Positions 1-8,379 are shown, numbered from the stretch's first letter. The stretch: 64,000 nucleotides of DNA from Spirochaetota bacterium (GCA_016214035.1 JACRPF010000004.1:80322-144321), one strand, 5' to 3'. Notes: generated from the sequence alone by a model not told the origin. A program made the numbers and translations.

Positions 1-288
1 GTGACCACGGTGGTCTTCGGCATGCCGTATATGCACGACGGCAGCGAGAATGAATGGTGCGCCGAGATACGCTGGTACGGCGCCATCATCGCAAAAGAAG
101 CGAAGGTAAGCGTTGTGTATGCTGACGAACGCTGCACCTCGGTGGAAGCAAACCAGATACTCCACGGGAAACAGAAATACCGCAAAGCTGAGGTAGACAG
201 GCTTGCCGCGGTGCTGATACTCGAAGAATACCTCAACCAGATACGGAAACAGGCGAAAAGCAGTGCTCCCGAAACACAGCAGCCGTAA
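1..288 (+). CDS. ruvX: RuvX/YqgF Holliday-junction resolvase-like nuclease, 5'-truncated by the window edge
   Basis: The window opens inside this gene, so the N-terminus with the first catalytic aspartate is not visible. The 95 visible residues match the C-terminal part of the YqgF/RuvX family: the GMPYMHDGSE loop (family G-P---DGSE), the ADERCTSVEA segment at residues 41-50 (family DERLTTVEA) and the VDRLAAVLIL helix at 65-74 (family D-LAAVLIL). The family has an RNase H-like fold and is linked to pre-16S rRNA processing and recombination. The GTG at position 1 is probably internal rather than the true start. The gene ends at TAA and is followed by a structured intergenic region before the M23 gene. 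Confidence 0.85.
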   Translation: MTTVVFGMPYMHDGSENEWCAEIRWYGAIIAKEAKVSVVYADERCTSVEANQILHGKQKYRKAEVDRLAAVLILEEYLNQIRKQAKSSAPETQQP

Positions 289-344
289 CGTCATAACTGT
301 AAAAGTCGAACACTTTTTGTAAGAGAATTTTCATTTTAATGTCG

Positions 345-440
345 CTTTCGGGATGCATCCAGCATCCCTTGCGCTCGGTCGTGGCACAGGACGTGCCGAG
401 GGAGGCGGCGCGCAAGGATGCGCTAGCCGCCGACTATACG
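345..440. repeat. Intergenic palindromic element, copy A
   Basis: The 316-bp gap between ruvX and the M23 gene holds this structured block. A perfect 7-bp inverted repeat GGGATGC/GCATCCC sits at 350-368, followed by GGCAC/GTGCC and GCGGC/GCCGC arms. The word AGGGAGGCGGCG occurs here on the plus strand and again, on the minus strand, in copy B near 6070-6083. GGATGCGCTAGC near 416 resembles words in copies C and D. Open reading frames across the block have no family resemblance. The rest of the gap (441-604) is pyrimidine-rich and I see no further gene in it. Confidence 0.5.
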
Positions 441-604
441 CGGCGAATCATTTTTTCTTCTTTTTTTTCCGCATCCATGCGGTACGGCAGTTTCAGTTCT
501 TCCTATATATCCTGGTTGACAGCTACGCCGCGTATAGAAAATCAATCAAGTAACACCCGTTTTTATCGATAATTAAGAAGAACGATCCTACCAAGGCGGC
601 GCGC

Positions 605-1678
605 GTGCAGACACTACGCTTACTACTCGCGAAAATAGCCTACTATATCGAATATGCTGCGGTAAAGCTCCGTTTCAGCATCCGGTATCAGCGCTACCGT
701 CTCGAACGCCGTAATATACGCATCCCGTCATTCTCATTCCTCAAACGTCCGGTTGTCATACTGACGCTCCTTATCATCACCACGGTGCTGCTCTTCGCGT
801 TCTTCCCGCATCCGCAATCTGCGGCCGCGGACGCCGAGACACTGCAGAACGCGGAGGATAATTTTCAGACACAGCAGGGTAACAAGGTGAACACCGCCGA
901 CATCATCGATATGGGCGTTGACACGTCGTTGAAGCCGGCCGCGCATGCGACAGGCGTTGTCTTCACCGATTATACGGTGCAGAAAGGCGACAGCATCTGG
1001 AGCATAGCCAAAGACCATGCGCTCGCGCTGGACACGATCATCGGCGTCAATAACATCAAAGATCTCAATGCGCTGACTATCGGCAGCGTCATCAAACTTC
1101 CGAATATGAACGGGATAAACTACACCGTACGGGCGAACGATACTCTCTCGCATATATCGCTCTTCAGCGGATCGCCTATTGAAAAGATAAAAGAGATGAA
1201 CGGCATTACCGATGCATCCATCGCCGCCGGCCGCGTGCTGTTCCTTCCGGACGGCAAACTCGATGCGGTTGAACGCAACCGTCTGTTCGGCATCGACTTC
1301 AATAAACCTATTTACGGCCGTCTGACATCGCGCTACGGCCTCAGAAAACATCCGTTCCTCGGTTACCGTATGTTCCACACCGGGGTTGATATCGGTTATA
1401 ACAACGGCGGAAGTGTCCGCGCAGTGCAGGCGGGAACCGTTGGTTTTGCCGGCGAGAACGGCGGCTACGGCAATTATGTAAGCCTGCAGCACAAGAACGG
1501 CTTTACCACCGCGTACGGCCATCTTGCGTCGATAAGCGTTGCACCCGGGGCATACGTCAAGAAGGGCGATGTCATCGGAGTCGTGGGTTCAACCGGCATA
1601 TCCACCGGCCCGCATCTGCATTTCGAAGTGCTCTACCGCGGCAAATATGTGAATCCGCTTTCATACGTGAGATACTGA
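605..1678 (+). CDS. LysM-M23 family zinc endopeptidase (membrane-anchored murein hydrolase)
   Basis: Predicted cell-wall endopeptidase of 357 residues starting at GTG. An N-terminal cytoplasmic stretch (1-48) is followed by one membrane segment (about 49-67), so the rest is periplasmic. Two LysM modules bind peptidoglycan: one begins YTVQKGDSIWSIA (about 123-167), the other YTVRANDTLSHIS (about 172-217). The C-terminal M23 domain (about 235-357) shows the zinc ligands HTGVD and HLHFE and the usual GxVxxAG core. The architecture resembles NlpD/EnvC-like or lytic M23 proteins; both HxxxD and HxH motifs are present, so it is probably active. The start has no strong Shine-Dalgarno, so an internal start is possible. 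The stop is followed in the same frame by the 21-bp repeat array. Confidence 0.9.
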   Translation: MQTLRLLLAKIAYYIEYAAVKLRFSIRYQRYRLERRNIRIPSFSFLKRPVVILTLLIITTVLLFAFFPHPQSAAADAETLQNAEDNFQTQQGNKVNTADIIDMGVDTSLKPAAHATGVVFTDYTVQKGDSIWSIAKDHALALDTIIGVNNIKDLNALTIGSVIKLPNMNGINYTVRANDTLSHISLFSGSPIEKIKEMNGITDASIAAGRVLFLPDGKLDAVERNRLFGIDFNKPIYGRLTSRYGLRKHPFLGYRMFHTGVDIGYNNGGSVRAVQAGTVGFAGENGGYGNYVSLQHKNGFTTAYGHLASISVAPGAYVKKGDVIGVVGSTGISTGPHLHFEVLYRGKYVNPLSYVRY

Positions 1679-1714
1679 ACAACAGTCATCGTGCACCGCA
1701 TCTTATTGTCCTTG

Positions 1715-1986
1715 TACACAGATACCGAGCATCAATACACAGCAACTATGACTACATACACAGATAGTGAGCCGTTGTACACAGAGACAACGCCCAGATA
1801 CACAAATACAGAGCCTTTGACACAGTGATAATGAATTACTACCCGAACGCAGATGCCATGTACACGGCTACAATGCCCATGTACACAGATACCGGGCATC
1901 AATACACGGCTACAATGGCTGAATACACAGATCCTGAGCCGTTATACACAAAGATAATGCCTTGATACACAGATACAACACTCACG
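1715..1986. repeat. Degenerate 21-bp tandem repeat array (about 13 units)
   Basis: Thirteen consecutive units begin TACAC(A/G) and repeat every 21 bases (starts at 1715, 1736, 1757, 1778, 1799, 1840, 1861, 1882, 1903, 1924, 1945, 1966; one unit near 1820 is 20 bases). A typical unit is TACACAGATACCGAGCATCA plus one base. It lies between the M23 stop and the hppA terminator and fills most of a 390-bp gap. It is in the same frame as the M23 gene, 12 codons after its TGA, and the first five units would encode YTDTEPL-like heptads before a stop. No start codon or ribosome site in front supports an independent gene. A 21-bp period equals two helical turns. Confidence 0.85.
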
Positions 1987-2008
1987 AATTGCGACTGTCG
2001 GGCGCACA

Positions 2009-2043
2009 ATAAAAAAAAAGAGGCGGGCACGATGCCCGCCTCT
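2009..2043 (-). terminator. Rho-independent terminator of hppA
   Basis: Read on the minus strand, a perfect 11-bp stem (AGAGGCGGGCA paired with TGCCCGCCTCT) with a 3-base loop is followed directly by a run of T. It lies 26 bases beyond the hppA stop. On the plus strand there is no T run, so it should not terminate the M23 transcript efficiently. Confidence 0.93.
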
Positions 2044-2068
2044 GATACGATCAGATATGTAACTGGCG

Positions 2069-4534
2069 TTATTTCACCGCTTTCTTGTCGCCGATGCGCA
2101 TTCCGTAGAATGAGCGATAGACAAAAATCAGCGCGATGACGAAGAACACAACACCGACGATCGGAGCGATCGTCCTGAATTTCTCGGAAATCGCAATTTC
2201 CATGGCGAGAAGCCCGAACAGTGTGGTGAACTTGATGATGGGATTCATGGCAACAGACGACGTATCCTTGAACGGATCGCCGACCGTATCACCCACAACC
2301 GTAGCCGCGTGAAGCGGAGTGCCTTTTTCCTTCAGATCGACTTCAACGATCTTCTTGGCATTGTCCCAGCAGCCGCCCGCATTCGCCATGAACACGGCCT
2401 GGAAGAGGCCGAACACGGCGATGGCGATAAGGTAGCTGATGAAGAACGAAACCGGCGAGCTTGCCTTGATGACATCGGCGGGAAGACCCGTCTTCACCAG
2501 GAGCTCGGTGAGACCCGTCGGGGCCGAGAAGAACGCGAATGCAAGCGCGAACGAGAATATCGCGATGAAAATATTGAACATACCCTTCTGGGCATACTGT
2601 GTACAGATCTTCACCACTTCTTTCGATGCATTGATATCCGCTTTCTTTGCCGCTTTCGGATCGAGCTTGATATGCAGCTTTATGTATTCAACCGCGCGAT
2701 ACGCGCCGGTGGAAACCGCCTGTATCGATGCGCCCGAGAACCAGTAGATGACCGCGCCGCCGGCGATGAAGCCGAGGATCGAATACGGGTTGAGCACATT
2801 GAGGATGGATTCGGGCTCGATGCCGAGCGTGCTCTTGATGAGAAGTATAAGCGAGAAGATCATCGTCGTAGCGCCGACAACCGCGGTGCCGATGAGCACC
2901 GGTTTTGCCGTGGCTTTGAAGGTGTTCCCCGCGCCGTCATTGGTCTCAAGCAGGAGCTTGGCGTTCTCGAAATCCGGCTTGAAGCCGAAATCGCGCTCAA
3001 TTTCCTTGCTCGCATTCTTGTTCTCTTCGATGAGCGAAAGTTCGTATACGGACTGTGCGTTATCGGTAACCGGGCCGTAGCTGTCGACCGCGATGGTGAC
3101 AGGTCCCATGCCGAGGAAGCCGAATGCGACAAGACCGAACGCGAAGATCGCCGGATAGATCATGTGCGCGGAAAGACCGTTCATGCTCAGGAAGTACGAA
3201 ACCGCCATGAGCGCCGCGATGACGAGACCGATCCAGAACGCGCTGAAATTACCGGCAACAAGACCGGACAGGACGGTAAGCGATGCGCCGCCTTCGCGGG
3301 ACGCAGTCACCACTTCCTGTGTGTGGCGCGATTTGGTGCTGGTGAAAACCTTCACGAATTCCGGTATAATCGCAGCCGCAAGCGTACCGCAGCTGATGAT
3401 GCCCGCAAGCCATAACCAGAGGTTATTGCCGAGCGAAGAAAGCTGCCAGTAGCTCACCGCAAACGTCATTACCATGGAGAGGATCGAGGTGATCCATATG
3501 AGATTCGTCAGGGGCTGTTCGAAATCGATTTCGGCCTTCTTTGCGTAGACGATCTTATTGATGAGTCCGTTCACCCAATACGCGATGATGCTGGTTGCGA
3601 TCATCAGGAAACGCATGGTGAATATCCATGTAAGAAGCGTTACCTGTATCTTGGGATCGTTGACTGCGAGAAGTATGAAGCTGATAAGCGCGACACCCGT
3701 TACGCCGTAGGTTTCAAAACCGTCGGCAGTGGGTCCAACGCTGTCGCCGGCATTGTCACCGGTACAGTCCGCGATGACACCGGGATTGCGGGGATCATCT
3801 TCTTTAATTTTGAATACGATCTTCATGAGGTCGGAACCGACGTCGGCGATCTTCGTGAAGATACCGCCGGCTACGCGGAGCGCCGATGCGCCGAGCGATT
3901 CGCCGATAGCGAAACCGATGAAGCATGAGCCGGCGATATCGCCGGGCATGAAGAGAAGGATGCCGAGCATCATGATGAGCTCAACGCTGACGAGGAGCAC
4001 CCCGATGGACATGCCCGCCTGAAGCGGTATGTTCATGACCATGATGGGATTTCGCTGCAGCGACGCGAATGCCGTGCGGGCGTTGGCGAGCGTGTTCATG
4101 CGGATGCCGAACCAGGCAACGCCGTACGAACCGAGGATGCCGATGACCGAGAAGAGCAGGATCACTGCAACTTTGCCGACCGGCATAGCCTGAAGGTAGC
4201 CGAAATAGAACGCGATACATGCTGCGATAAACAGTTCAAGAATGATGAGGAATTTCCCCTGCTGTAAGAGATATGCCTTACAGGTTTCGAAAATGAGATT
4301 GCCGATCTCGAGCATCGACGAGTGCACCTTGAGCTTTTTGACGCGCAGGTACTCGTAGACACCGAAAAGAAGACCGAGCACGCAAATGCCGATCCCCACG
4401 ACGAGCAGCCAGAAACTTGCGGGACTGGCGGCTAAAAAGTTCGGTACCACGAGGGACGCTTCGCCTCCGCCGTGATGCTGTACGGCGTTGGTTACGGCGG
4501 CCGCTGCGTGAGCGACGACGTTCGTTTGAGCCAT
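2069..4534 (-). CDS. hppA: Membrane-bound ion-translocating pyrophosphatase
   Basis: Hydrolyses pyrophosphate and couples it to H+ or Na+ export across the inner membrane. About 821 residues with some 15-16 hydrophobic segments. The pyrophosphate site is clear: DVGSDLMKIV, EDDPRNPGVIAD, GDNAGDSVGPTAD and, near the C-terminus, NAGGCWDNAKK and VGDTVGDPFKDTSS. The sequence GNTFKAT carries Lys where K+-independent family members have Lys and K+-dependent ones have Ala, but the residue three places later is not the usual Thr, so the class is uncertain. I place the start at ATG 4534 (MAQTN) because AGGAGT lies 6 bases upstream; an in-frame extension to 4567 is less likely. Transcribed alone from the promoter at 4657-4684, with a leader of about 115 bases, and ended by the terminator at 2009-2043. 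Confidence 0.95.
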   Translation of the reverse strand: MAQTNVVAHAAAAVTNAVQHHGGGEASLVVPNFLAASPASFWLLVVGIGICVLGLLFGVYEYLRVKKLKVHSSMLEIGNLIFETCKAYLLQQGKFLIILELFIAACIAFYFGYLQAMPVGKVAVILLFSVIGILGSYGVAWFGIRMNTLANARTAFASLQRNPIMVMNIPLQAGMSIGVLLVSVELIMMLGILLFMPGDIAGSCFIGFAIGESLGASALRVAGGIFTKIADVGSDLMKIVFKIKEDDPRNPGVIADCTGDNAGDSVGPTADGFETYGVTGVALISFILLAVNDPKIQVTLLTWIFTMRFLMIATSIIAYWVNGLINKIVYAKKAEIDFEQPLTNLIWITSILSMVMTFAVSYWQLSSLGNNLWLWLAGIISCGTLAAAIIPEFVKVFTSTKSRHTQEVVTASREGGASLTVLSGLVAGNFSAFWIGLVIAALMAVSYFLSMNGLSAHMIYPAIFAFGLVAFGFLGMGPVTIAVDSYGPVTDNAQSVYELSLIEENKNASKEIERDFGFKPDFENAKLLLETNDGAGNTFKATAKPVLIGTAVVGATTMIFSLILLIKSTLGIEPESILNVLNPYSILGFIAGGAVIYWFSGASIQAVSTGAYRAVEYIKLHIKLDPKAAKKADINASKEVVKICTQYAQKGMFNIFIAIFSFALAFAFFSAPTGLTELLVKTGLPADVIKASSPVSFFISYLIAIAVFGLFQAVFMANAGGCWDNAKKIVEVDLKEKGTPLHAATVVGDTVGDPFKDTSSVAMNPIIKFTTLFGLLAMEIAISEKFRTIAPIVGVVFFVIALIFVYRSFYGMRIGDKKAVK

Positions 4535-4656
4535 TGAAGAACTCCTGATGTAATAATAAATTTGCAATCATTGGCACATCGCGCCGCCGGATACGCCGTT
4601 GAGGACATACGTCTTAGGACGGAACTGCGCACGGGATGAACTATAATTGTCGCGCC

Positions 4657-4684
4657 ATTGTATTGTTTTCGTCCGGTTTGTCAA
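4657..4684 (-). promoter_or_regulatory. Sigma-70 type promoter for hppA
   Basis: On the minus strand TTGACA (4684-4679), 16-base spacer, TACAAT (4662-4657). It gives a leader of about 115 bases before the hppA ribosome site. It is back to back with the plus-strand promoter at 4726-4753. Confidence 0.75.
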
Positions 4685-4725
4685 GTAGTTTTTGTTTTTT
4701 TTATCCGCAGTGCCGGTATTTTTCC

Positions 4726-4753
4726 TTGACATTTCCGCACGACGCATTAGTAT
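4726..4753 (+). promoter_or_regulatory. Sigma-70 type promoter for the zinc-ribbon protein / yjbQ pair
   Basis: TTGACA at 4726-4731, a 16-base spacer and TAGTAT at 4748-4753. The predicted start near 4760 gives a leader of about 42 bases carrying AAGGA before the ATG at 4802. Confidence 0.6.
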
Positions 4754-4801
4754 GCTGGTCACGAATTGTACGGCGCATCCGATGCGTCCCAAGGAACTAT
4801 C

Positions 4802-5260
4802 ATGGCGAAGATCACCTGTAAAGAATGCGGCACCATCAACGAAAAAGTAAGCGACGTCTGCACGAAATGCAGCAAGCCGCTCTATCACGACACCAAACGC
4901 TCGACTGCGGTACTCGTAACGCTTATACTCGATGTGTTTTTCATCATCGTATATGCGGCGGCGATATTCCTCTACATCAGAGCGGCCAACGACCCCGCAC
5001 CGATATCCAACGCGATGGCAGTACCGCTCCCCTACGCCGGAAGCGCCGCATATTATGTCTGGCTTTTTCTCTTCGGCGCATACATCTTCGTGCGCGTACT
5101 GTTCCTGCTCAATCACTTCACTCTGAAAAACGGCATCATCATAACACTGCGCAGGGTCATCATGTTCGCAGAGTCGGTAACCATGTTCCCCGTGCAGTCA
5201 ATCCTTGCGCTCTATTTCTATAATCCCGCCACAAAAAAAGAGAAACAGAACCCCGCATGA
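4802..5260 (+). CDS. Zinc-ribbon membrane protein of unknown function
   Basis: A 152-residue protein that I do not recognise as a named family. It starts with a four-cysteine zinc ribbon, CKECG at residues 6-10 and CTKC near 20-23, followed by three hydrophobic segments (about 38-60, 80-102 and 118-142). The arrangement, a small zinc finger before membrane helices, is common in uncharacterised bacterial membrane proteins. I chose the ATG at 4802 over one at 4766 because AAGGA lies just upstream of it and the cysteine motif follows directly. Its stop overlaps the start of the next gene (ATGA), so the two are co-transcribed and probably translationally coupled. Confidence 0.75.
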   Translation: MAKITCKECGTINEKVSDVCTKCSKPLYHDTKRSTAVLVTLILDVFFIIVYAAAIFLYIRAANDPAPISNAMAVPLPYAGSAAYYVWLFLFGAYIFVRVLFLLNHFTLKNGIIITLRRVIMFAESVTMFPVQSILALYFYNPATKKEKQNPA

Positions 5261-5670
5261 AGTCGAAGACCGAATACCTCACCTTCAACACCAAGAACAA
5301 GCGGGAATACATCCGCATTACCGATAAGGCGAAAGAGGTACTCGACGCGAGCGGCATTCAGGAAGGCATGGTGCTCATTTCGGCCATGCATATCACCGCC
5401 GGGGTGTTCATCAACGACAATGAGAGCGGAATCTTAAGCGACATCGACGAGATGCTCGAAACCATCGCCCCGTACCGCGACGATTACCGCCATCACCGCA
5501 CCGGCGAGAAAAACGGCGACGCGCATCTGAAAAATATACTTACGCATCATCAGGTCATCGTTCCGGTCACTGCCGGCAAACTGGATCTCGGGCCCTGGCA
5601 GGAGATATTCTATGCGGAGTTCGACGGAAGAAGGGCGAAGCGGCTGGTGATTAAGGTGATGGGGGAATAG
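5257..5670 (+). CDS. YjbQ (UPF0047) family protein
   Basis: A 137-residue protein matching the YjbQ/UPF0047 family from end to end: the [14 protein letters not shown] region, [20 protein letters not shown], then [14 protein letters not shown], and the C-terminal [23 protein letters not shown] stretch split by short turns. The conserved HITA and DAHLK histidines are present. Family members are small trimeric metal-binding proteins; some show weak thiamine-phosphate synthase activity, but the physiological role is not settled. It overlaps the preceding zinc-ribbon membrane gene by 4 bases, so it is the second gene of a two-gene operon. Confidence 0.9.
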   Translation: MKSKTEYLTFNTKNKREYIRITDKAKEVLDASGIQEGMVLISAMHITAGVFINDNESGILSDIDEMLETIAPYRDDYRHHRTGEKNGDAHLKNILTHHQVIVPVTAGKLDLGPWQEIFYAEFDGRRAKRLVIKVMGE

Positions 5671-5690
5671 CGCGCGCGTTTTCGCGCGCT
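5669..5690 (+). terminator. GC-rich hairpin after yjbQ
   Basis: A perfect 8-bp stem, AGCGCGCG paired with CGCGCGCT around a CGTTTT loop, begins at the stop codon. No T run follows, so it may be a Rho-dependent stop or an mRNA-stabilising hairpin rather than an intrinsic terminator. Confidence 0.45.
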
Positions 5691-5821
5691 GCGCTTCGGC
5701 GGAAATATCTTTCTCGAAATCGGCAAAAACTCTATTCTACTCATTTCACGTTGTTGCAGTTCCAGCATAATCATTTTATCCCCGTTTGAGCTTTTCCTGT
5801 TCGAACATTTGCCGATTTCTC

Positions 5822-5896
5822 GAAAGACATTTCCGTCCTTCACTTCGCGCGCTCAGTGATATAAAAAATATTGCGGGTGTGATCAGGGACGTTGTG
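5822..5896 (+). repeat. Direct repeat, copy 1 (about 75 bp)
   Basis: Begins GAAAGACATTTC and contains CCTTCACTTC(G/A)CGCGCT, CAGTGATAT, AATATTGC and a final GGTGTGATCAGGGACGTTGTG. Most bases recur in the copy at 6180-6252 with a few substitutions and small indels. The two copies flank the palindromic block B. Confidence 0.75.
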
Positions 5897-5929
5897 TCGG
5901 AAAAATTAACACGCGCTATGTTCGGGAAG

Positions 5930-6110
5930 AGATGTCTTTCTTCGCACCGTGCGCGACTCGCTATGCGCCATCCATGGCGCCGCTCGGTACGGCCTCCGTA
6001 CCTTCAACTCAGCTGTCTGTCCATGGACAGATTCGTCGCATCCGCTGGTCGGCTTAGCGGCATCCGTGCCGCCGCCTCCCTTGGCCATCCATGGCCACGC
6101 ATCGTGCCGC
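5930..6110. repeat. Intergenic palindromic element, copy B
   Basis: Four perfect or near-perfect palindromes in about 130 bases: GCGCCATCCATGGCGC (5965-5980), GGTACGG/CCGTACC (5986-6002), CTGTCCATGGACAG (6017-6030) and TGGCCATCCATGGCCA (6082-6097). Hairpins with an ATCCAT/ATGGAT centre recur in elements C and D, and AGGGAGGCGGCG (minus strand here) is shared with element A. Confidence 0.6.
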
Positions 6111-6179
6111 TTGCTAATAATATTATATAAATCTGGATACTATCTTCTCTTTCTTGTTGTATAGTATGCACGGCGCTCA

Positions 6180-6252
6180 GAAAGACATTTCTCCCCTTCA
6201 CTTCACGCGCTCAGTGATATATAAATATTGCTGTGTGGTCAGGAACGTTGTG
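6180..6252 (+). repeat. Direct repeat, copy 2 (about 73 bp)
   Basis: Second copy of the repeat at 5822-5896, again starting GAAAGACATTTC and ending in GGTCAGGAACGTTGTG. Same orientation. No coding potential seen. Confidence 0.75.
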
Positions 6253-6362
6253 CCTTAAGACTTTACTAATTATCTCTGGATAGAAAAATACAATACATTA
6301 TTCGAACATATTATTCATACACAAGAAAAAACAGAATTAACTTTCACTCCAGAATAGACGCA

Positions 6363-6391
6363 CCCCTTGCCCTGCAAAGCGGGGTAAGGGG
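6363..6391. repeat. Intergenic hairpin
   Basis: CCCCTTGCCC pairs with GGGTAAGGGG (one mismatch) around an 8-9 base loop, followed by more G-runs. It lies downstream of the minus-strand membrane gene at 6463-6846 and could end or stabilise its transcript, but no T run is present. Confidence 0.4.
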
Positions 6392-6462
6392 ACTGGGGGA
6401 AAGGGGCGTTCCCGCATCAGTTCAGCATGCATCCAATTTAATTACAAATATTTATATGCGTA

Positions 6463-6846
6463 CTAAAAATTGATCATCATAGACAAAAGCGCAGTGCCCA
6501 TCCAAAGGCATGTCCCGACACTGCTTACAGCTGCCCATTTTTTACTCGGGCGGATTACATTTATCAATATCATTGCTAAAAAAAACGGTATACATACAAT
6601 TCCAATAGTTATCAAACTCGGAATAGCAAACTTCACCCCAATGATGATCGGCATTACCGGCCCGCTAAGCATCATTGGCAAGGCTGCAAATGCGCTGATG
6701 AACCGCCTACCGCTCACTAAACTATTAAGAATGGCAAACAAAGAGATTACAAAATAGGGGGTCATGCCGTACAGAATTGGGAACAATCTGGTTTTGAGTT
6801 CAGGATGTTTTGAAAATATTTTTTCGTACATAAGCATCTCAGGCAC
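6463..6846 (-). CDS. Small hydrophobic membrane protein, unknown function
   Basis: A 127-residue protein, not recognised. It has about four hydrophobic segments (roughly 26-43, 48-67, 73-94 and 104-125) after a short charged N-terminus. It is more AT-rich than its neighbours and sits next to a repeat-rich gap, which may indicate later acquisition. The GTG at 6846 is the furthest start; ATGs at 6837 and 6831 are equally possible and no strong ribosome site decides between them. No operon partner is evident: the stop of nuoN lies about 120 bases upstream on the same strand. Confidence 0.55.
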   Translation of the reverse strand: MPEMLMYEKIFSKHPELKTRLFPILYGMTPYFVISLFAILNSLVSGRRFISAFAALPMMLSGPVMPIIIGVKFAIPSLITIGIVCIPFFLAMILINVIRPSKKWAAVSSVGTCLWMGTALLSMMINF

Positions 6847-6963
6847 ACATCTTACTTGCCTGACTTAAAAATGAATACGTCCACCATTACTAATAATACC
6901 ATGGAGTTCCTTATTCATTTGCCCCCCTACTCTTTGCGCCCTCCGCTGAAACTGAAGAATCCC

Positions 6964-8379
6964 TTACATCACCTTCAATATAATCGACGGGAATATCCCC
7001 AATGCAAGAACCGCTACCGCCGCAATGCCGATGGCTAAACGCTCGGACAGCGCTGCGCGTTTGGTTTCAACCGCACCCTCGCGGGTATACATGGCAAGTA
7101 TTAACTTGAGATAGTAATAGACCGCCAGAAGCGCATTGATGATACCAACGATAGCGAGCCAGAGATGGCCGCCGTCGATGAGCACCTTGAACACATAGAA
7201 CTTGGCGAAAAATCCGGCGAACGGAGGAATGCCGGCGAATGATGCGAGAAGGAATACAAAGAGACCGGATACCAACGGATGCCGCTTTGCCGCGCCATTG
7301 AGGTCCTGGAGTGTCAGGTTGGCGTCGTTCGTGCCGGAAAGATAAACCAATACGGCGAACACACCCACGGTCATAGCCGCGTATACGATGAGATAGAACG
7401 CCGCAGCCTGCATGCCGTTATATGCCACAAGCGCGGAGAGTATAAAACCCGAGTGCACTATGGACGAATATGCGAAAAGGCGTTTGAGCGATGTCTGCGT
7501 GAGCGCGAAAAAATTGCCCGCGGTCATACTCAGCACCGCAATGACGGCGATGAACCACATGAGCACGGCACCGGTAGACTGCACATGACTTGTGGTGAAG
7601 AACACCTGTACTATCTTGAACATCACGGCAAAAGCGCCTATCTTGGGAAGCACGCTCATGATGCCGGTGGCAAGCGTATTCGCGCCTTCATAGGCGTCCG
7701 GCGCCCAGAAGTGAAACGGCACCAATGCAAGCTTGAACGCAAAGCCGATGAACAGAAAGATGAGGCCTATGTAGAAATATACCGGATAACTTTCTGCGGC
7801 GATAGTATATGCGGCAATGCGGTCGATATCGAGCGCATGCGTAAAGCCGTAGACGAGCGCCGTGCCGTAGAGTGTGAACGCGAGCGCAACGGCGCCGAGG
7901 ATGAAATACTTCACCGCGCCTTCAATGCCTGCGGGATCATTCTGATCCATTGCGGCGAGAAAGTAAAGCGCCACCGAAAGCACTTCCAGAGAAACGATGA
8001 TGACAAGGAGATTGCCGGCGAACAGCATGCCGAATACGCCCACAAGCGCGGTGAGCACGAAGAAATAAAACTCGCCGCCGCGATATGCGCGTTTTGCCTC
8101 AAGATACGGTCGGGAGAGCATCACAAGGACGAATGCGGCGGCAAGCACTGTCATAGCCAGCAGAAGCGAAAGCGAATCATAGATAAGCACGCCGCTCAGC
8201 ACCGTTATCGCGCGTCCGAAGAACCCGAAAAAAAGAACACCGGCGGCAGCTATAGCCGTGAGCGCGAGCACATATTGTATAACATTCCGTCCCTGCCGGG
8301 GGGCTACATCAATGAATAGAATGATGATGCCGACGGCGATGAGCACGATAAACGGCAGCAGACTGATGAACAGCTCCAT
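6964..8379 (-). CDS. nuoN: NADH-quinone oxidoreductase subunit N-like protein (stand-alone)
   Basis: About 471 residues with some 14 hydrophobic segments, of the Mrp-antiporter/complex I proton-pumping family. NuoN features include the FKLALVPFHFWAPDAYEGA block with its conserved Lys and His, the TSLKRLFAYSSIVHSGF segment, and the FAGIPPFAGFFAKFYVF stretch. NuoN forms part of the membrane arm of complex I. I chose ATG 8379 because AGGAG lies 7 bases upstream; the longer frame to 8403 lacks this. No other nuo genes flank it: miaB is divergent upstream and a small membrane gene lies downstream, so the rest of complex I must be elsewhere, or this protein serves another antiporter-like complex. 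Confidence 0.9.
   Translation of the reverse strand: MELFISLLPFIVLIAVGIIILFIDVAPRQGRNVIQYVLALTAIAAAGVLFFGFFGRAITVLSGVLIYDSLSLLLAMTVLAAAFVLVMLSRPYLEAKRAYRGGEFYFFVLTALVGVFGMLFAGNLLVIIVSLEVLSVALYFLAAMDQNDPAGIEGAVKYFILGAVALAFTLYGTALVYGFTHALDIDRIAAYTIAAESYPVYFYIGLIFLFIGFAFKLALVPFHFWAPDAYEGANTLATGIMSVLPKIGAFAVMFKIVQVFFTTSHVQSTGAVLMWFIAVIAVLSMTAGNFFALTQTSLKRLFAYSSIVHSGFILSALVAYNGMQAAAFYLIVYAAMTVGVFAVLVYLSGTNDANLTLQDLNGAAKRHPLVSGLFVFLLASFAGIPPFAGFFAKFYVFKVLIDGGHLWLAIVGIINALLAVYYYLKLILAMYTREGAVETKRAALSERLAIGIAAVAVLALGIFPSIILKVM

Larger units (their letters stand above)
5671..6462. other. 792-bp intergenic region without a convincing gene
   Basis: Between yjbQ and a small membrane protein. It contains, in order, the post-yjbQ hairpin, the first copy of a 75-bp direct repeat (5822-5896), a palindrome-rich block (5930-6110), the second copy of the direct repeat (6180-6252), an AT-rich stretch, and a hairpin at 6363-6391. 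Open frames across it are built from palindromic sequence and show no family resemblance. The mix suggests an accumulation site for repeats. Confidence 0.7.

Noticed and set aside
339..572. Small plus-strand frames between ruvX and the M23 gene
   Set aside because: They consist of palindromic repeat sequence with no ribosome site or family match.
734..1522. 262-codon minus-strand frame opposite the M23 gene
   Set aside because: Antisense shadow; the plus strand has clear LysM and M23 motifs.
1715..1986. CRISPR array or separate gene from the 21-bp repeats
   Set aside because: Units are contiguous and degenerate with no unique spacers, and no start codon or ribosome site precedes an independent frame.
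2309..3415. Long plus-strand open frame opposite hppA
   Set aside because: Shadow of a membrane protein gene; arginine/glutamate-rich translation with no family resemblance.
7279..8319. 346-codon plus-strand frame opposite nuoN
   Set aside because: Highly charged translation without motifs; nuoN is clear on the other strand.
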